DNA of 46,958 bases from an uncultured Clostridia bacterium (GTDB lineage Bacteria > Bacillota > Clostridia > UBA1381): assembly GCA_947626045.1 (NCBI GenBank), contig CANQQS010000006.1:1-46958 (forward strand), written 5' to 3'. This document shows, one piece after another, positions 8,493 to 17,200 of this stretch; the first letter of the stretch is position 1, and each line of letters begins with the position of its first letter. The position numbers and the translations under genes were made by a program. The notes under the pieces were generated by a model that was given only the letters and a program-made list of their open reading frames with translations, did not search any database and was not told where the DNA came from.

Positions 8493-9047
8493 CTATATAT
8501 GAAAAAATTCCGTCATCGCCATAATTCTCTTATATGTGTACTTCTTGCTGTACCGCTCTATGCGTTCAATATCTGATTCCTTTTGTGTCTGCTGGGGATT
8601 TGGGGTGCTTATCACCGGCTCAGGCGTATTAGATGTTACAGTCATACTATTCAATTTTTCTGAATTGATCGGATCGGCACTTGTCTCTTACGAAAAAAAT
8701 TTATATACAATCAATATGACAAAGCAAAGCATAACCGCTATCCCCATCATAGTTCCAATGATGTATCTCATTTCTCCTTGTTTGTCTTGCTCTGTATCAT
8801 CTTCGATCTCGGGCTTAATCAATCTATATCCACAGCTTCCGCAATATATCAATCTATCTGTTATCTCCGCTCCGCATTCCGGGCATCTTTGTACATCATG
8901 ATATGTGGCATCCGCCACTTCTGCTGACGCGTCGGGCGCAGCACTATTACCAATATCATCCTGATTGTCGCGCGCCACTAACCCACCACATTCCGGGCAA
9001 AAAAAAGCATCCCTGTCAATCTGGGCGCCGCAATATTTACATCTCAT
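8493..9047 (-). pseudogene. Zinc-ribbon membrane protein interrupted by an in-frame stop
   Basis: The intact part (8688-9047, 119 residues) starts at the ATG of MRCKYCGAQ; a GGAAGGACG ribosome site favours this start over an upstream one. It has two zinc ribbons (CKYCG...CPECG and CPECG...CGSCG) and one transmembrane helix near the end (YIIGTMMGIAVMLCFVILIVYKFF), then TAA at 8688-8690. Past that stop the same frame stays open for 64 codons with protein-like content: ETSADPINSEKLNS, then TSNTPEPVISTPNPQQTQKE, ending at TAG 8493-8495. The Thr/Pro-rich linker resembles that of the neighbouring 308-residue protein, which continues into a glycan-binding domain. I infer a damaged paralogue that lost its outer domain; the short form could still be made as a membrane-anchored zinc-ribbon protein. 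Confidence 0.6.
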
Positions 9048-9082
9048 ACGTACTCGTCCTTCCAATTTGTTAATTGGTCTTT

Positions 9083-9118
9083 TCGACTCCCGCAATTATT
9101 ATAAACTGCGGGAGTCGA
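9083..9118 (-). other. RNA stem-loop after the WXG100 gene
   Basis: A perfect 12-bp inverted repeat (TCGACTCCCGCA at 9083-9094 and its complement at 9107-9118) has a 12-base loop. It lies directly after the WXG100 gene ending at 9126. Neither strand shows a T-run after the stem, so it is more likely a transcript-stabilising or processing hairpin than a full terminator. A second small hairpin (CCAATT-TGTT-AATTGG, 9062-9077) abuts the ribosome site of the next gene. Confidence 0.6.
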
Positions 9119-9125
9119 TAATAGC

Positions 9126-9413
9126 CTATTTCATTTGCTGAGCCAAATCACTGTCCAAGCCCTCGAAATTCTCTGCGAGCATCTTAAGTTGCTCGGCTAT
9201 CTGATCCAAAAGTTGTGGGAATTGATTCATCGGTTCTTTATATTCGTTGTATGAAGCGAAGAAAGCATCCTGCGCTGCACCATCCCATCCTGCATCAAGA
9301 TTGTCCACTTCTTGAGTAAGAGTATTAATTATACTTTTCATATCCTCTGATTTTGCCGAAAAGAATGTTGCTGCGTCACGCAGCTCCCCCGGCGTCATTT
9401 CAAAATCTGCCAT
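9126..9413 (-). CDS. WXG100-family protein (ESX/T7SS substrate or component)
   Basis: This 95-residue all-helical protein has the central turn GWDGAAQDAFFASYNEY, giving W-D-G near residues 43-45 between two helices, the typical WXG100 hairpin. It has no signal peptide. A GGAGGTAAAAAA ribosome site precedes ATG. Such proteins dimerise and are exported by, or form part of, type VII secretion. The C-terminus (LDSDLAQQMK) lacks the YxxxD/E export signal, so a heterodimer partner may carry it. It lies 23 bp after another WXG100 gene. Confidence 0.93.
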   Translation of the reverse strand: MADFEMTPGELRDAATFFSAKSEDMKSIINTLTQEVDNLDAGWDGAAQDAFFASYNEYKEPMNQFPQLLDQIAEQLKMLAENFEGLDSDLAQQMK

Positions 9414-9436
9414 TTTTTTACCTCCGTTCTTTCTCT

Positions 9437-9736
9437 TTATGCGTTGCCTGATATCTGGCTTCCCACTTGTGTATCAGCGTCTCTCATAGTGTTTGCGGCA
9501 TTTTCAAGTCTCTCGGCAAACCCGACAAGAAGATCGGGAAATTGCATCAAATTCTGCTTACAAGTTTCAAACTGTTCATAAAAAGCATTCTTTGACGCTC
9601 CCGTCCATGTGCTGTCAACCTCCCCGAGCTTCTGCGACAACTCCGTTATTATGGTATCAATCGCATCAGCATTTGTCTTAAATGTGTTCGCAGCTGACTC
9701 CAGTTCGCTGTATGTAATTTTAATTACTTCAGCCAT
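9437..9736 (-). CDS. WXG100-family protein
   Basis: The 99 residues form a helix-turn-helix with STWTGASKNAFYEQFETCKQ, giving W-T-G near residues 44-46. Length, lack of signal peptide and heptad patterns match WXG100. It is the middle of three consecutive small helical genes and a natural partner for the WXG100 encoded 23 bp downstream. No YxxxD/E motif is visible at the C-terminus (TQVGSQISGNA). The ribosome site is GAAAGGAAG. Confidence 0.92.
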   Translation of the reverse strand: MAEVIKITYSELESAANTFKTNADAIDTIITELSQKLGEVDSTWTGASKNAFYEQFETCKQNLMQFPDLLVGFAERLENAANTMRDADTQVGSQISGNA

Positions 9737-9812
9737 GTTCTCAACTTCCTTTCTTTTTAATTTTTATTTACAGTTCAACAGGCTAACGCCGTATGAACAT
9801 GTATGCTACACT

Positions 9813-10121
9813 TCAAATTTTCAATGCATTCTCCATATCTATTGCTTCATCAGCAAGACTATCATATTCGTTTCTTGCTTCCTCAAGACATCCTTTAAGA
9901 TGCTCGATAATCAATATATGCTTCTGCATATTCTGTTTCCAGCTCTCGTCATAAGAGTTAAAAAATGCGGTCGCGGCATCACTTTTCCATTCCGATGACT
10001 TTAGGGTTCCTATTGCCTTGTCAAGCCTTGAAATCATTCTGTTAAAATCATCAAGTGCTGATTCATATAAATCGATTGTCTCGTTAAGTGCATCAAAATC
10101 AACACGCAGCATATTTGCCAT
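9813..10121 (-). CDS. WXG100-like small helical protein (WKS variant)
   Basis: The 102 residues have the WXG100 layout, but the turn reads SSEWKSDAATAFFNSYDESWKQN, so the Gly of W-x-G is Ser. The C-terminal helix has YDSLADEAIDMEN, which has an acidic residue at +5 instead of the +4 of YxxxD/E. It sits directly after the TPR gene and upstream of two standard WXG100 genes, after a strong GTAGGAGGG ribosome site. It is probably a diverged WXG100 that pairs with one of its neighbours. Confidence 0.8.
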   Translation of the reverse strand: MANMLRVDFDALNETIDLYESALDDFNRMISRLDKAIGTLKSSEWKSDAATAFFNSYDESWKQNMQKHILIIEHLKGCLEEARNEYDSLADEAIDMENALKI

Positions 10122-10175
10122 TACATATCCCTCCTACTCTGATAATTTTATCATATTAGCTGCTCGGTCGCAGGT

Positions 10176-11477
10176 TTAATTTGATGACATGAGCGTTGAA
10201 AGATTGGGGCTGAGTGATACGGCAAGCTTTTGTTCTTCTTCGGCATGCGCTGTATCGCCCTGTCTGCGATACATATCAGCCAGCGCCATATGAGCTTCGC
10301 CGGATTTTGGATCAAGCGTCAACACATATTCAGCCATCTCCTTAGCACGGACGTAGTTACCAAGTCTGTTATAGCAAAGCGCTCGATAGATAAATAAATC
10401 CGTACGCTCCGCGTAAACAGTCGAGTAGGAACGGAGTATTTTTTGCGCTTCCTCATACATACTCGTATCCTTTCCTCCGCTAAGTCGATTCAGAGCCTCC
10501 GCGCGCATGTATACGGCGGGGAAATAATATGGGCTCTGCGCTCCGTATTCAACAATCTCGTCCGCACATTTCGACGCCGCCTCATCATTTTTATCCGACT
10601 CGTATATATTCATAAGAAAATACCGTGACTCATCATCGAAATTTTCCTTATCGGCACGAATATCCTCAAGCATTTTTACCGCTTCGTCCTTTTTGCCGAT
10701 GGCAAGATAAATCTTTGCTTTTTCCTTTATATAATCCCTGTGCGGATTATCCTTAATTTGTTCCTCGATAATTTGCAATGCTTCGTCAAACTTCTCCTGC
10801 TTCTCATACAAGAGAATCTTGTCAAATATAAAGCCGTCGTCATCAGGGAACAGTTTAAGTGCCGTTTCAAGCACAGTCTGCGCGCGTGTCCATTCCTCTG
10901 CCTGCGCAAGAAGAATAAACTTATAATGATAACCCTCAAATACATCGGGGTTCGTTTCAATCAAATCATCTAACGCCTGAACCGCCTGTTCCGTCCTTCC
11001 CGTATTAATATAAATTTCAGCCTTTCTAAGCTTTGCTTCGGGAACAAACGGATCTCTGACAATCGCTTTATTGTAATTTTTTATAGCCTCGTCATACTCG
11101 CCCTCCTGCTCAAAATACGTCGCAAGATTAAAGTAAACCTGGTATGTAGCGTAGCCGCATTTTATCGCTTTTGCATACATCTCTCGTCCTTCCATTGGAT
11201 TGTCCGCCAGAAACGCGGTATTGCCCAGATGGAAATATGCCAGGCCGTTATTCTTATCAAGAAGAATTATTTTCTTGAAAGTCTTTGCCGCTTCCTCGTA
11301 TTTCTCAAGCATTACGTAGGCTTCACCTTCTTTAAAATAAACATTGATATTTTTGGGATCCGCCTTTTCCGCTTTAAGATAACAGTCAAGCGCTTCCTCA
11401 TATTTTTCGTTTTTATAGAGCGCCGCGCCCCGTGTTAAATATTCCTCCGCTTCCGTAAACTGTACCGTTTCTGCCAT
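10176..11477 (-). CDS. TPR-repeat protein (cytosolic scaffold or chaperone)
   Basis: The 433 residues are almost wholly tetratricopeptide repeats from about residue 10 to 425. Signature helices include AAALYKNEKYEEALDCYLKAEKADP, AYFHLGNTAFL, EGEYDEAIKNYNKAIVRDPFVPEA and LGNYVRAKEMAEYVLTLDPKSGEAHMALADMYRRQGD. There is no signal peptide or transmembrane helix. TPR arrays bind peptides or partner proteins; its place between the candidate effector pair and three WXG100 genes suggests a substrate-handling or assembly role in the secretion system. That role is inferred, while the fold is clear. Confidence 0.85.
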   Translation of the reverse strand: MAETVQFTEAEEYLTRGAALYKNEKYEEALDCYLKAEKADPKNINVYFKEGEAYVMLEKYEEAAKTFKKIILLDKNNGLAYFHLGNTAFLADNPMEGREMYAKAIKCGYATYQVYFNLATYFEQEGEYDEAIKNYNKAIVRDPFVPEAKLRKAEIYINTGRTEQAVQALDDLIETNPDVFEGYHYKFILLAQAEEWTRAQTVLETALKLFPDDDGFIFDKILLYEKQEKFDEALQIIEEQIKDNPHRDYIKEKAKIYLAIGKKDEAVKMLEDIRADKENFDDESRYFLMNIYESDKNDEAASKCADEIVEYGAQSPYYFPAVYMRAEALNRLSGGKDTSMYEEAQKILRSYSTVYAERTDLFIYRALCYNRLGNYVRAKEMAEYVLTLDPKSGEAHMALADMYRRQGDTAHAEEEQKLAVSLSPNLSTLMSSN

Positions 11478-11505
11478 TATTTATACCATCCTTTCTTTGA
11501 ATATT

Positions 11506-12024
11506 TTATTTTACCTCCGCCTGTTTCAGGCGTTCCATACCTACAAACCATTTGGGAATTTTCAGGCTTTTCACCGGTCTTTGCCTATCCATGAACCGCG
11601 TGTCGGGAACATAGACTCCCTTGCCCTTGACAAGGTAATATGTTTTATGTTCATCAACAGATGTAACTATATCCATATTCCAGCCGCGCATACTGTCTCC
11701 GACCAAATAACGATGTCGGGTATTGCACATATAGGTTATTTCCCCATTCTCCATTCCGAGACTGCATTTTTCCGCGTCATGGTGTTCTCCATAGCTTATA
11801 CAAAAGCCCGCTATCCCAAACGCAAACAGTACTATTACAAGGAAAATCGACCCATACGTCAGTGCCTTGCTGCCAAGCCGGGCTATCCCGTGTCCTTTTT
11901 TGTTAAGAACTGCAAGCAGAATATATAGGGCTATCGATATAATTAATGCAATACGGTTTCCAATAACCTTGTTCCCTATATATTTGCGGAACATTTCATC
12001 GGAAAATTTAAAATCAATAGCCAT
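11506..12024 (-). CDS. Two-helix membrane protein, candidate immunity partner
   Basis: This gives about 172 residues from the ATG of MAIDFKFSDEMF, preferred over an upstream GTG because GGAG lies just before it; AAGAGG lies 11 bases before the ATG. Two transmembrane helices (about 24-38 and 54-76 of this form) are followed by a soluble C-terminal domain of about 90 residues (KCSLGMENGEITYMCNTRHRYLVGDS ... GMERLKQAEVK). I recognise no family. The gene overlaps the end of the 499-residue helical protein by 11 bp, so the two are translationally coupled. Effector genes of type VII systems often precede a membrane immunity gene in just this way. That function is only an inference from context. Confidence 0.6.
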   Translation of the reverse strand: MAIDFKFSDEMFRKYIGNKVIGNRIALIISIALYILLAVLNKKGHGIARLGSKALTYGSIFLVIVLFAFGIAGFCISYGEHHDAEKCSLGMENGEITYMCNTRHRYLVGDSMRGWNMDIVTSVDEHKTYYLVKGKGVYVPDTRFMDRQRPVKSLKIPKWFVGMERLKQAEVK

Positions 12025-13513
12025 ATGCTCCAACACCTCTTAATTTCAACGAAGCGCCAGATGATCCTACGGTCCATGACAGCCGATTATGCGTGACGTC
12101 CCGTGGGCCCAACATCTGTATTCTTTTCATAGGCATAGCTGTAATCTGACTATTTTTGTCTTCAACGCCCTTTGGTATCAGTAAATTCAGACCGGATTCC
12201 GTATCGGACCACAATAAACCAAATGGCTGTCTTTTCACATTCTGCGTCGGCGACATCGGTCTTGTAAGTCCCGAATAATTAGAATTGAATACCGATTTTG
12301 CAATATTTTTTAACGTCATATTCTTGACAATATTATCATTTATCTTTTGCATCTCTTCCAACTTATCGGAAAACTTGAATGGATATGTAAATGTGTCCGA
12401 ATAATCCTTTATGGTTTTATATATTTCATAATTCCTCACGAACTGAAAGCGTTTTGATGAATCTTTGACCATATGCTCCAAAACGTCAAGCGTTGAATTG
12501 GTTTTTTCATGTGTACCGTCTCCAATTAGAAAATTCCTCAATCCGTCATAATTATCCAGCGTTTTTAGACCTTCTTTAAACTGCTTCCATTCCGCGCCGA
12601 GTCCTTTTCCCGAAATCACGCCTCCCGCTTGTCGTATATAATTTATATTGTCCTTAATATCTCCGATAAACTTTCCGGTGTCATAAACATAATCTGCTGC
12701 ATCAATTATGGTATATGCACCGTTTGCCACTTCACGTACCGCGTCGCCGTACTCCTCGCCGCCGATTGCATCACCGACTTCACCCATGATTCCCACAAAC
12801 ATATCACGGCCGCCCTTTTCGTCCTCACGGTCAGCTACAGCCTTATTACCTGTTTTCGTATACGAAATGTAAGCCTTGGCATCATAATACACGTCGCTTA
12901 TGCCTTTGAATATTCCGAATCCGGCAAAAAACAATCCCAACGCGCTTGCCGGCGGGAATACCACTGTCACTGCGATTGACACCGCGAGCAGAACACCGTC
13001 AATCAAATAATTAACCATATATTTCCCGCCCTCGTCACAGTACCATCTTCTTATATCGTTTTTGACATTCCGTCCAAATTCGGTAATGCCCGCATAAAGT
13101 TCGCGTCCCACTCTTCCGTAGCGTCCGAAATAATTGCGTATCCACATTTCAATGCCCGCCACAATTCCATCAAAAAAGCTGATTTTAATGTTATTCTGCT
13201 TTTCAAATGTTTCACTTGACGTTTCAATCCTGTTGGCAACGCGCTTATCAACATCACGCGCCTTGTCTGCGTAATATTCGGCTTTGTCGGCAAATGCGCG
13301 GAGCGCGTTTTGTTTCTCCTCCAGGGACGATACCTTTCTCGAGATTTTCTGTCGGCATATACTAATATTATTCCTGTGACTTTCCGAAATGCGTCTCGTA
13401 TGCGAGGCGATTTGTTCATAATCATCTATGCGTCTGCCTATCTTATCGGCAATTCTCCTCGCGTTATCTCCAACGGAATTAAGCTTTTTGAAATCTACTT
13501 GAAAAATCTCCAT
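12014..13513 (-). CDS. Candidate T7SS substrate: helical N-terminus, hydrophobic middle, unknown C-terminus
   Basis: The 499 residues start at ATG after GGAGGTTGAAGG. Residues 1-110 form long amphipathic helices (FKKLNSVGDNARRIADKIG ... ADKAEYYADKARDVDKRV), like the export arm of LXG-type substrates, but without a clear LXG motif. A hydrophobic stretch near 167-200 (YLIDGVLLAVSIAVTVVFPPASALGLFFAGFGIFKG) could form a hairpin in a membrane. The C-terminal half matches no toxin fold that I recognise. Position supports a secreted substrate: a WXG100 protein, a small coiled-coil protein, this gene, then an overlapping membrane protein, the order seen in LXG effector operons. It could instead be a structural part of the machine. 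Confidence 0.5.
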   Translation of the reverse strand: MEIFQVDFKKLNSVGDNARRIADKIGRRIDDYEQIASHTRRISESHRNNISICRQKISRKVSSLEEKQNALRAFADKAEYYADKARDVDKRVANRIETSSETFEKQNNIKISFFDGIVAGIEMWIRNYFGRYGRVGRELYAGITEFGRNVKNDIRRWYCDEGGKYMVNYLIDGVLLAVSIAVTVVFPPASALGLFFAGFGIFKGISDVYYDAKAYISYTKTGNKAVADREDEKGGRDMFVGIMGEVGDAIGGEEYGDAVREVANGAYTIIDAADYVYDTGKFIGDIKDNINYIRQAGGVISGKGLGAEWKQFKEGLKTLDNYDGLRNFLIGDGTHEKTNSTLDVLEHMVKDSSKRFQFVRNYEIYKTIKDYSDTFTYPFKFSDKLEEMQKINDNIVKNMTLKNIAKSVFNSNYSGLTRPMSPTQNVKRQPFGLLWSDTESGLNLLIPKGVEDKNSQITAMPMKRIQMLGPRDVTHNRLSWTVGSSGASLKLRGVGAYGY

Positions 13514-13569
13514 CCTTCAACCTCCGTTCGTATAATGTATTTGCTACATAATCTTTGCAGTCTCAATTA

Positions 13570-13893
13570 TCAACCCAATAAATTTCGGCTCTCCCGCGCG
13601 ACTCTCTCGGCTTCCTCTTCCGCCTCAATTTCCTTCCTCAATGCCGCTATTTCATTGTCAAGAGCATTGACAGCCGCTCTAATATCAGGATCTAATCCCT
13701 GTGACGGTTCCATGATCTCCTCAAGTCCGGATATGATTCTGTTTACTCTGTCGGATAGGAGCGCTTCGCCCAAATCCTTCTGCAACTCATCAATTTGTCT
13801 GTTGATATTTGAAATGTCATTGTAATCGTCCTGCAAATCATTACGGCAGCTCTCCGCTGTTTTTAAATCCTTCTTTCTTTGTTGTGCCGCCAT
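13570..13893 (-). CDS. Small coiled-coil protein, possible substrate-targeting partner
   Basis: The 107 residues are mostly charged heptads (KDLKTAESCRNDLQDDYNDISNINRQIDELQKDLGEALL and IAALRKEIEAEEEAERVAR). There is no signal peptide. A GGGGGGGAG ribosome site precedes ATG. Its size and helical nature recall the small helical partners (YwqH/YwqI-like, Lap proteins) that accompany LXG substrates, and it lies between a WXG100 gene and the candidate substrate. I cannot assign it to one of those families with certainty. Confidence 0.6.
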   Translation of the reverse strand: MAAQQRKKDLKTAESCRNDLQDDYNDISNINRQIDELQKDLGEALLSDRVNRIISGLEEIMEPSQGLDPDIRAAVNALDNEIAALRKEIEAEEEAERVARESRNLLG

Positions 13894-13937
13894 TGTTACT
13901 CCCCCCCTCTCTTATCATCAAGCGTTAAATTATGCGT

Positions 13938-14234
13938 TTAACTGCTTTGATTTATGCTGCTGCCAACCTGGCTGTCCCACTCGTCATAGCTAAGCTTGAT
14001 GTTTTCAAGATTATCCGCTATACTTCTCAGATTTTCTTCCTCATCCTTAAGCTGTGTTTTAAGCCGGACATACGTCTCTTCGAAGCTTTTTTTCCCTTCT
14101 CCCTCCCAGTCAACAAACAGTTTGTCTGTACCGGAAAAAATACGTTCGCGGGCATCTTCGTAAGTGCTTATTGAACTATGCAACTCAGCAATAGCTTGAG
14201 CAAATGCCTTTGTACTTACGCGCTCTACAGCCAT
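13938..14234 (-). CDS. WXG100-family protein with YxxxD export signal
   Basis: The 98-residue helical hairpin has DWEGEGKKSFEETYVRLK, giving W-E-G near residues 43-45. The second helix ends in SYDEWDSQVG, which contains YxxxD, the C-terminal signal used by type VII secretion. It is encoded 26 bp after essC, the classical position for an ESX substrate, and ahead of the coiled-coil and candidate substrate genes. Its ribosome site is AGGAGGG. Of the four WXG100-type proteins here it is the only one with a canonical export motif. Confidence 0.92.
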   Translation of the reverse strand: MAVERVSTKAFAQAIAELHSSISTYEDARERIFSGTDKLFVDWEGEGKKSFEETYVRLKTQLKDEEENLRSIADNLENIKLSYDEWDSQVGSSINQSS

Positions 14235-14260
14235 GAAAAACCCTCCTTTATATAATTTTG

Positions 14261-17200
14261 CTATTCATTTTTCGATATAATGTCACATAAAATCATTTTT
14301 ATTTTGTCATATTCGCCATTCCGGTATAAATATCCTTCACCAAGAAGTATCTGCTTCGGATAACGTCTTTGAAGTTGTATACTCGTTTCAAACAGCTTCA
14401 TGTTTGCTATATCATCAAGCATAAACGCATAACGCTTGTCGCGCACGTTCTTTCGTATAATGGATGGACCGGAAACACTGGGCTGCGCATTTTCTATATT
14501 TGATAAAATTATGCATGCCTTATATTCATACAGTTCCTCCGTAACCGCATTAAATTTGCTGAGTAGCTCCGCATCCTTTGAGACAAACGCAAGTGTCTCA
14601 ATATCCTCTATCACAATGAGCAGAAGCGGGCAGTCTTCAAGCCACTCGTCTCGTTCATCTTTGCTCATACCATCGGTTCTATCACGTCTGCGGCACAGCT
14701 CGCTGTATACGTCCTCCAATATCCATGATGCATCCATGCAATCGGTAGTATATCTCTCAACGAATCCCTCATCTTCATATTCGGACAAAGATTTACGTGC
14801 TCCATCAAATATATACGCTTTAGTCAGATTATCAAATATTGTCTCAGAAATGGTTCTAAGCACAAGCTTTGCCATATTTGTACGTCCACTCTTGGCTCTT
14901 CCCGCAATAGTTACAAGCCCGACGTTCCAAAGGTCAATATAAATGTAATCAACGAAGTTGAAGCTCATACCGACAGGTATGCGATACTTCTCACTATACA
15001 GTTCCGGCATATCCGCGAGCGTCTGTGACAACAGCATACGCTCCGGAACAATCGGGATTCTGCGTGCTTTTGCCACGCCATACATCTCATTCCTCATCTC
15101 AAGTATCTTCTTAAGCTCGCTGTTGCGTTCGCGCTCAGTATCTCCGGCAACGCACAATGCTGTCTGAAATTCAAGAATACGCTTGTCCACACTTATGAGC
15201 GCACGACCGGGCACATCCTTTGGTTCGATACGGCAGCGGTCAAACAAATTTGAATACTCTGACTTATCATTACACGACAACGCAATTCTTGCACCGAAAT
15301 TTGTGAGTATTTTATAGCTTATCGAATTTGTCTGTGTGCCTGTCGCAATTACGTTTATTCCGGCTCCAATACCCTCTCGAGCTATCGAAAGCAGCGCAGA
15401 GTCCATATTTGCATACAACTCTCTAAACGCCACAACATTATCAATTATCAGAAAAATTTGCGGCAAATCATCAAATCCCGCCTCTGTATATGCCTTGTAT
15501 GTTCCAACCATATTTGCAGAAAAGATATTCTGTCTGTGCATAATCTCCTTTTTTAACATGTTAAACAGATTTATAATTTTCTCTTCCTCATTTGCAAGCG
15601 CTGTGCCGCCAACAATTTTTGAATATTCCAATGACTTTAACGCCCTGTTTCCACAGTCAATTATATATACATTAACTTGTTTAGGAGTATATTTTATAGC
15701 AAGATTGCCAACAATAGTCTGAAGCATGGATGTTTTACCCGTTTGCGCGGAACCAATTATATACAGATTATTTTCTTGCAAATCAATCGTAAGCGGCTTT
15801 TGAAGCTGGTTATCAGGATCGTCATACAAGCCCAAAGTTACACACATTCCTCCAACATCTTCGTCATTAAGATCTGCGGAATATATCTCCTCAGGCAGCG
15901 GCGGAAGGCATATACTTACCAGCTTTTTGATATTGTTGTTTTCGCAGTAATCATATACGTAATCAACGATACCTTGTAACTGTGTTTTGGCGTTTTCATC
16001 CTGAATTTCTTCTTTATTTGAATATACAAGTTTACGCTTACCCCAGAAGTTTACTTCGTTTAGCTCAACTACATTTTTGCGTTCAAATCCGCCCGGTATC
16101 TTAACACCGCTGTATGCGGACTGCAGAAGCTCAAAAACCTCATTGTTGCCAACTTGAAGATATGCACGACCGGGCTCCACAATTTCAGCGGCAAGCGGAG
16201 TCTTTAACACCTCCTGGCTATCTTCTCGCGTCTGCACCTTCAGACACAGCTTAAATTTCGAGTTACTCCATATCTGTGCGTCTACTACACCTGTCGGCTT
16301 CTGAGTCGCAAGTATCAAATGTACGCCAAGACTTCTGCCTATTCTCGCAGCACTTATAAGTTCTCTCATAAATTCAGGCTGTTCCATTTTCAATTCTGCG
16401 AACTCATCCACAATAAGAATCAGATGCGGCAACGGGATTTTAGCCACGCCTCGCTTGTATAAGCGCATGTAGTCACTTATTTTATTCACATTTAATTCCG
16501 CAAACAATGTCTGACGTTTTCTAAGCTCTGCCTTAATAGAACGAAGAGAACGGTTTATTTCGCGTCCATCAATATTGGTAATAGAACCATTCAAATGCGG
16601 AAGCTTTTTAAACTGATTGACCATACCGCCACCCTTAAAGTCAATAATGACAAAACTGATTTCATATGGATGATACAGTGTGGCAACAGATAATATGTAT
16701 GTCTGCATAATTTCACTTTTACCCGATCCTGTAGTTCCTGCAACAAGACCGTGCGGTCCATGAAAATCCTCATGCAAATCAAGATATACTACTTCATTGT
16801 TTGCCTTTACCCCAAGCGGCGCTCTAAGAGTATGCTCAATATCCGATTCGGCCCAATTTTTTGATAGGTTCAAATCATTAAGTGAATAAATATCGAGTAA
16901 CTCAAATAGAGAAAGACTCTTTGTAAGTTCACCCTCAAGGCTTACTTTATCGGTATAAATTGGACTCATTCGCAGCGCAGCATTTTGCATCAGCGTATCG
17001 CTAAGCTTTTTGTATGTAAAATACGATACATTATTGCTCGCACTGCTGTCATAAATCATACCTTCATCCTTATTGCTTTCCAAACGTATAATTTGCGTAC
17101 AGTTAAGCGGCAGCTGCTCATGGTGATTTACAAAGAAAACAAATGTAAACCCGAGCTGTGCAGCACGATCTGCGTATTTAAAGAGCGGGTGTTTTATGAT

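Noticed and set aside
8536-8901. Plus-strand open frame of 121 codons
   Set aside because: It lies antisense to the damaged zinc-ribbon gene, has no ribosome site and no recognisable protein pattern.
9083-9118. Rho-independent terminator after the WXG100 gene
   Set aside because: The stem is strong, but neither strand has a T-run next to it.
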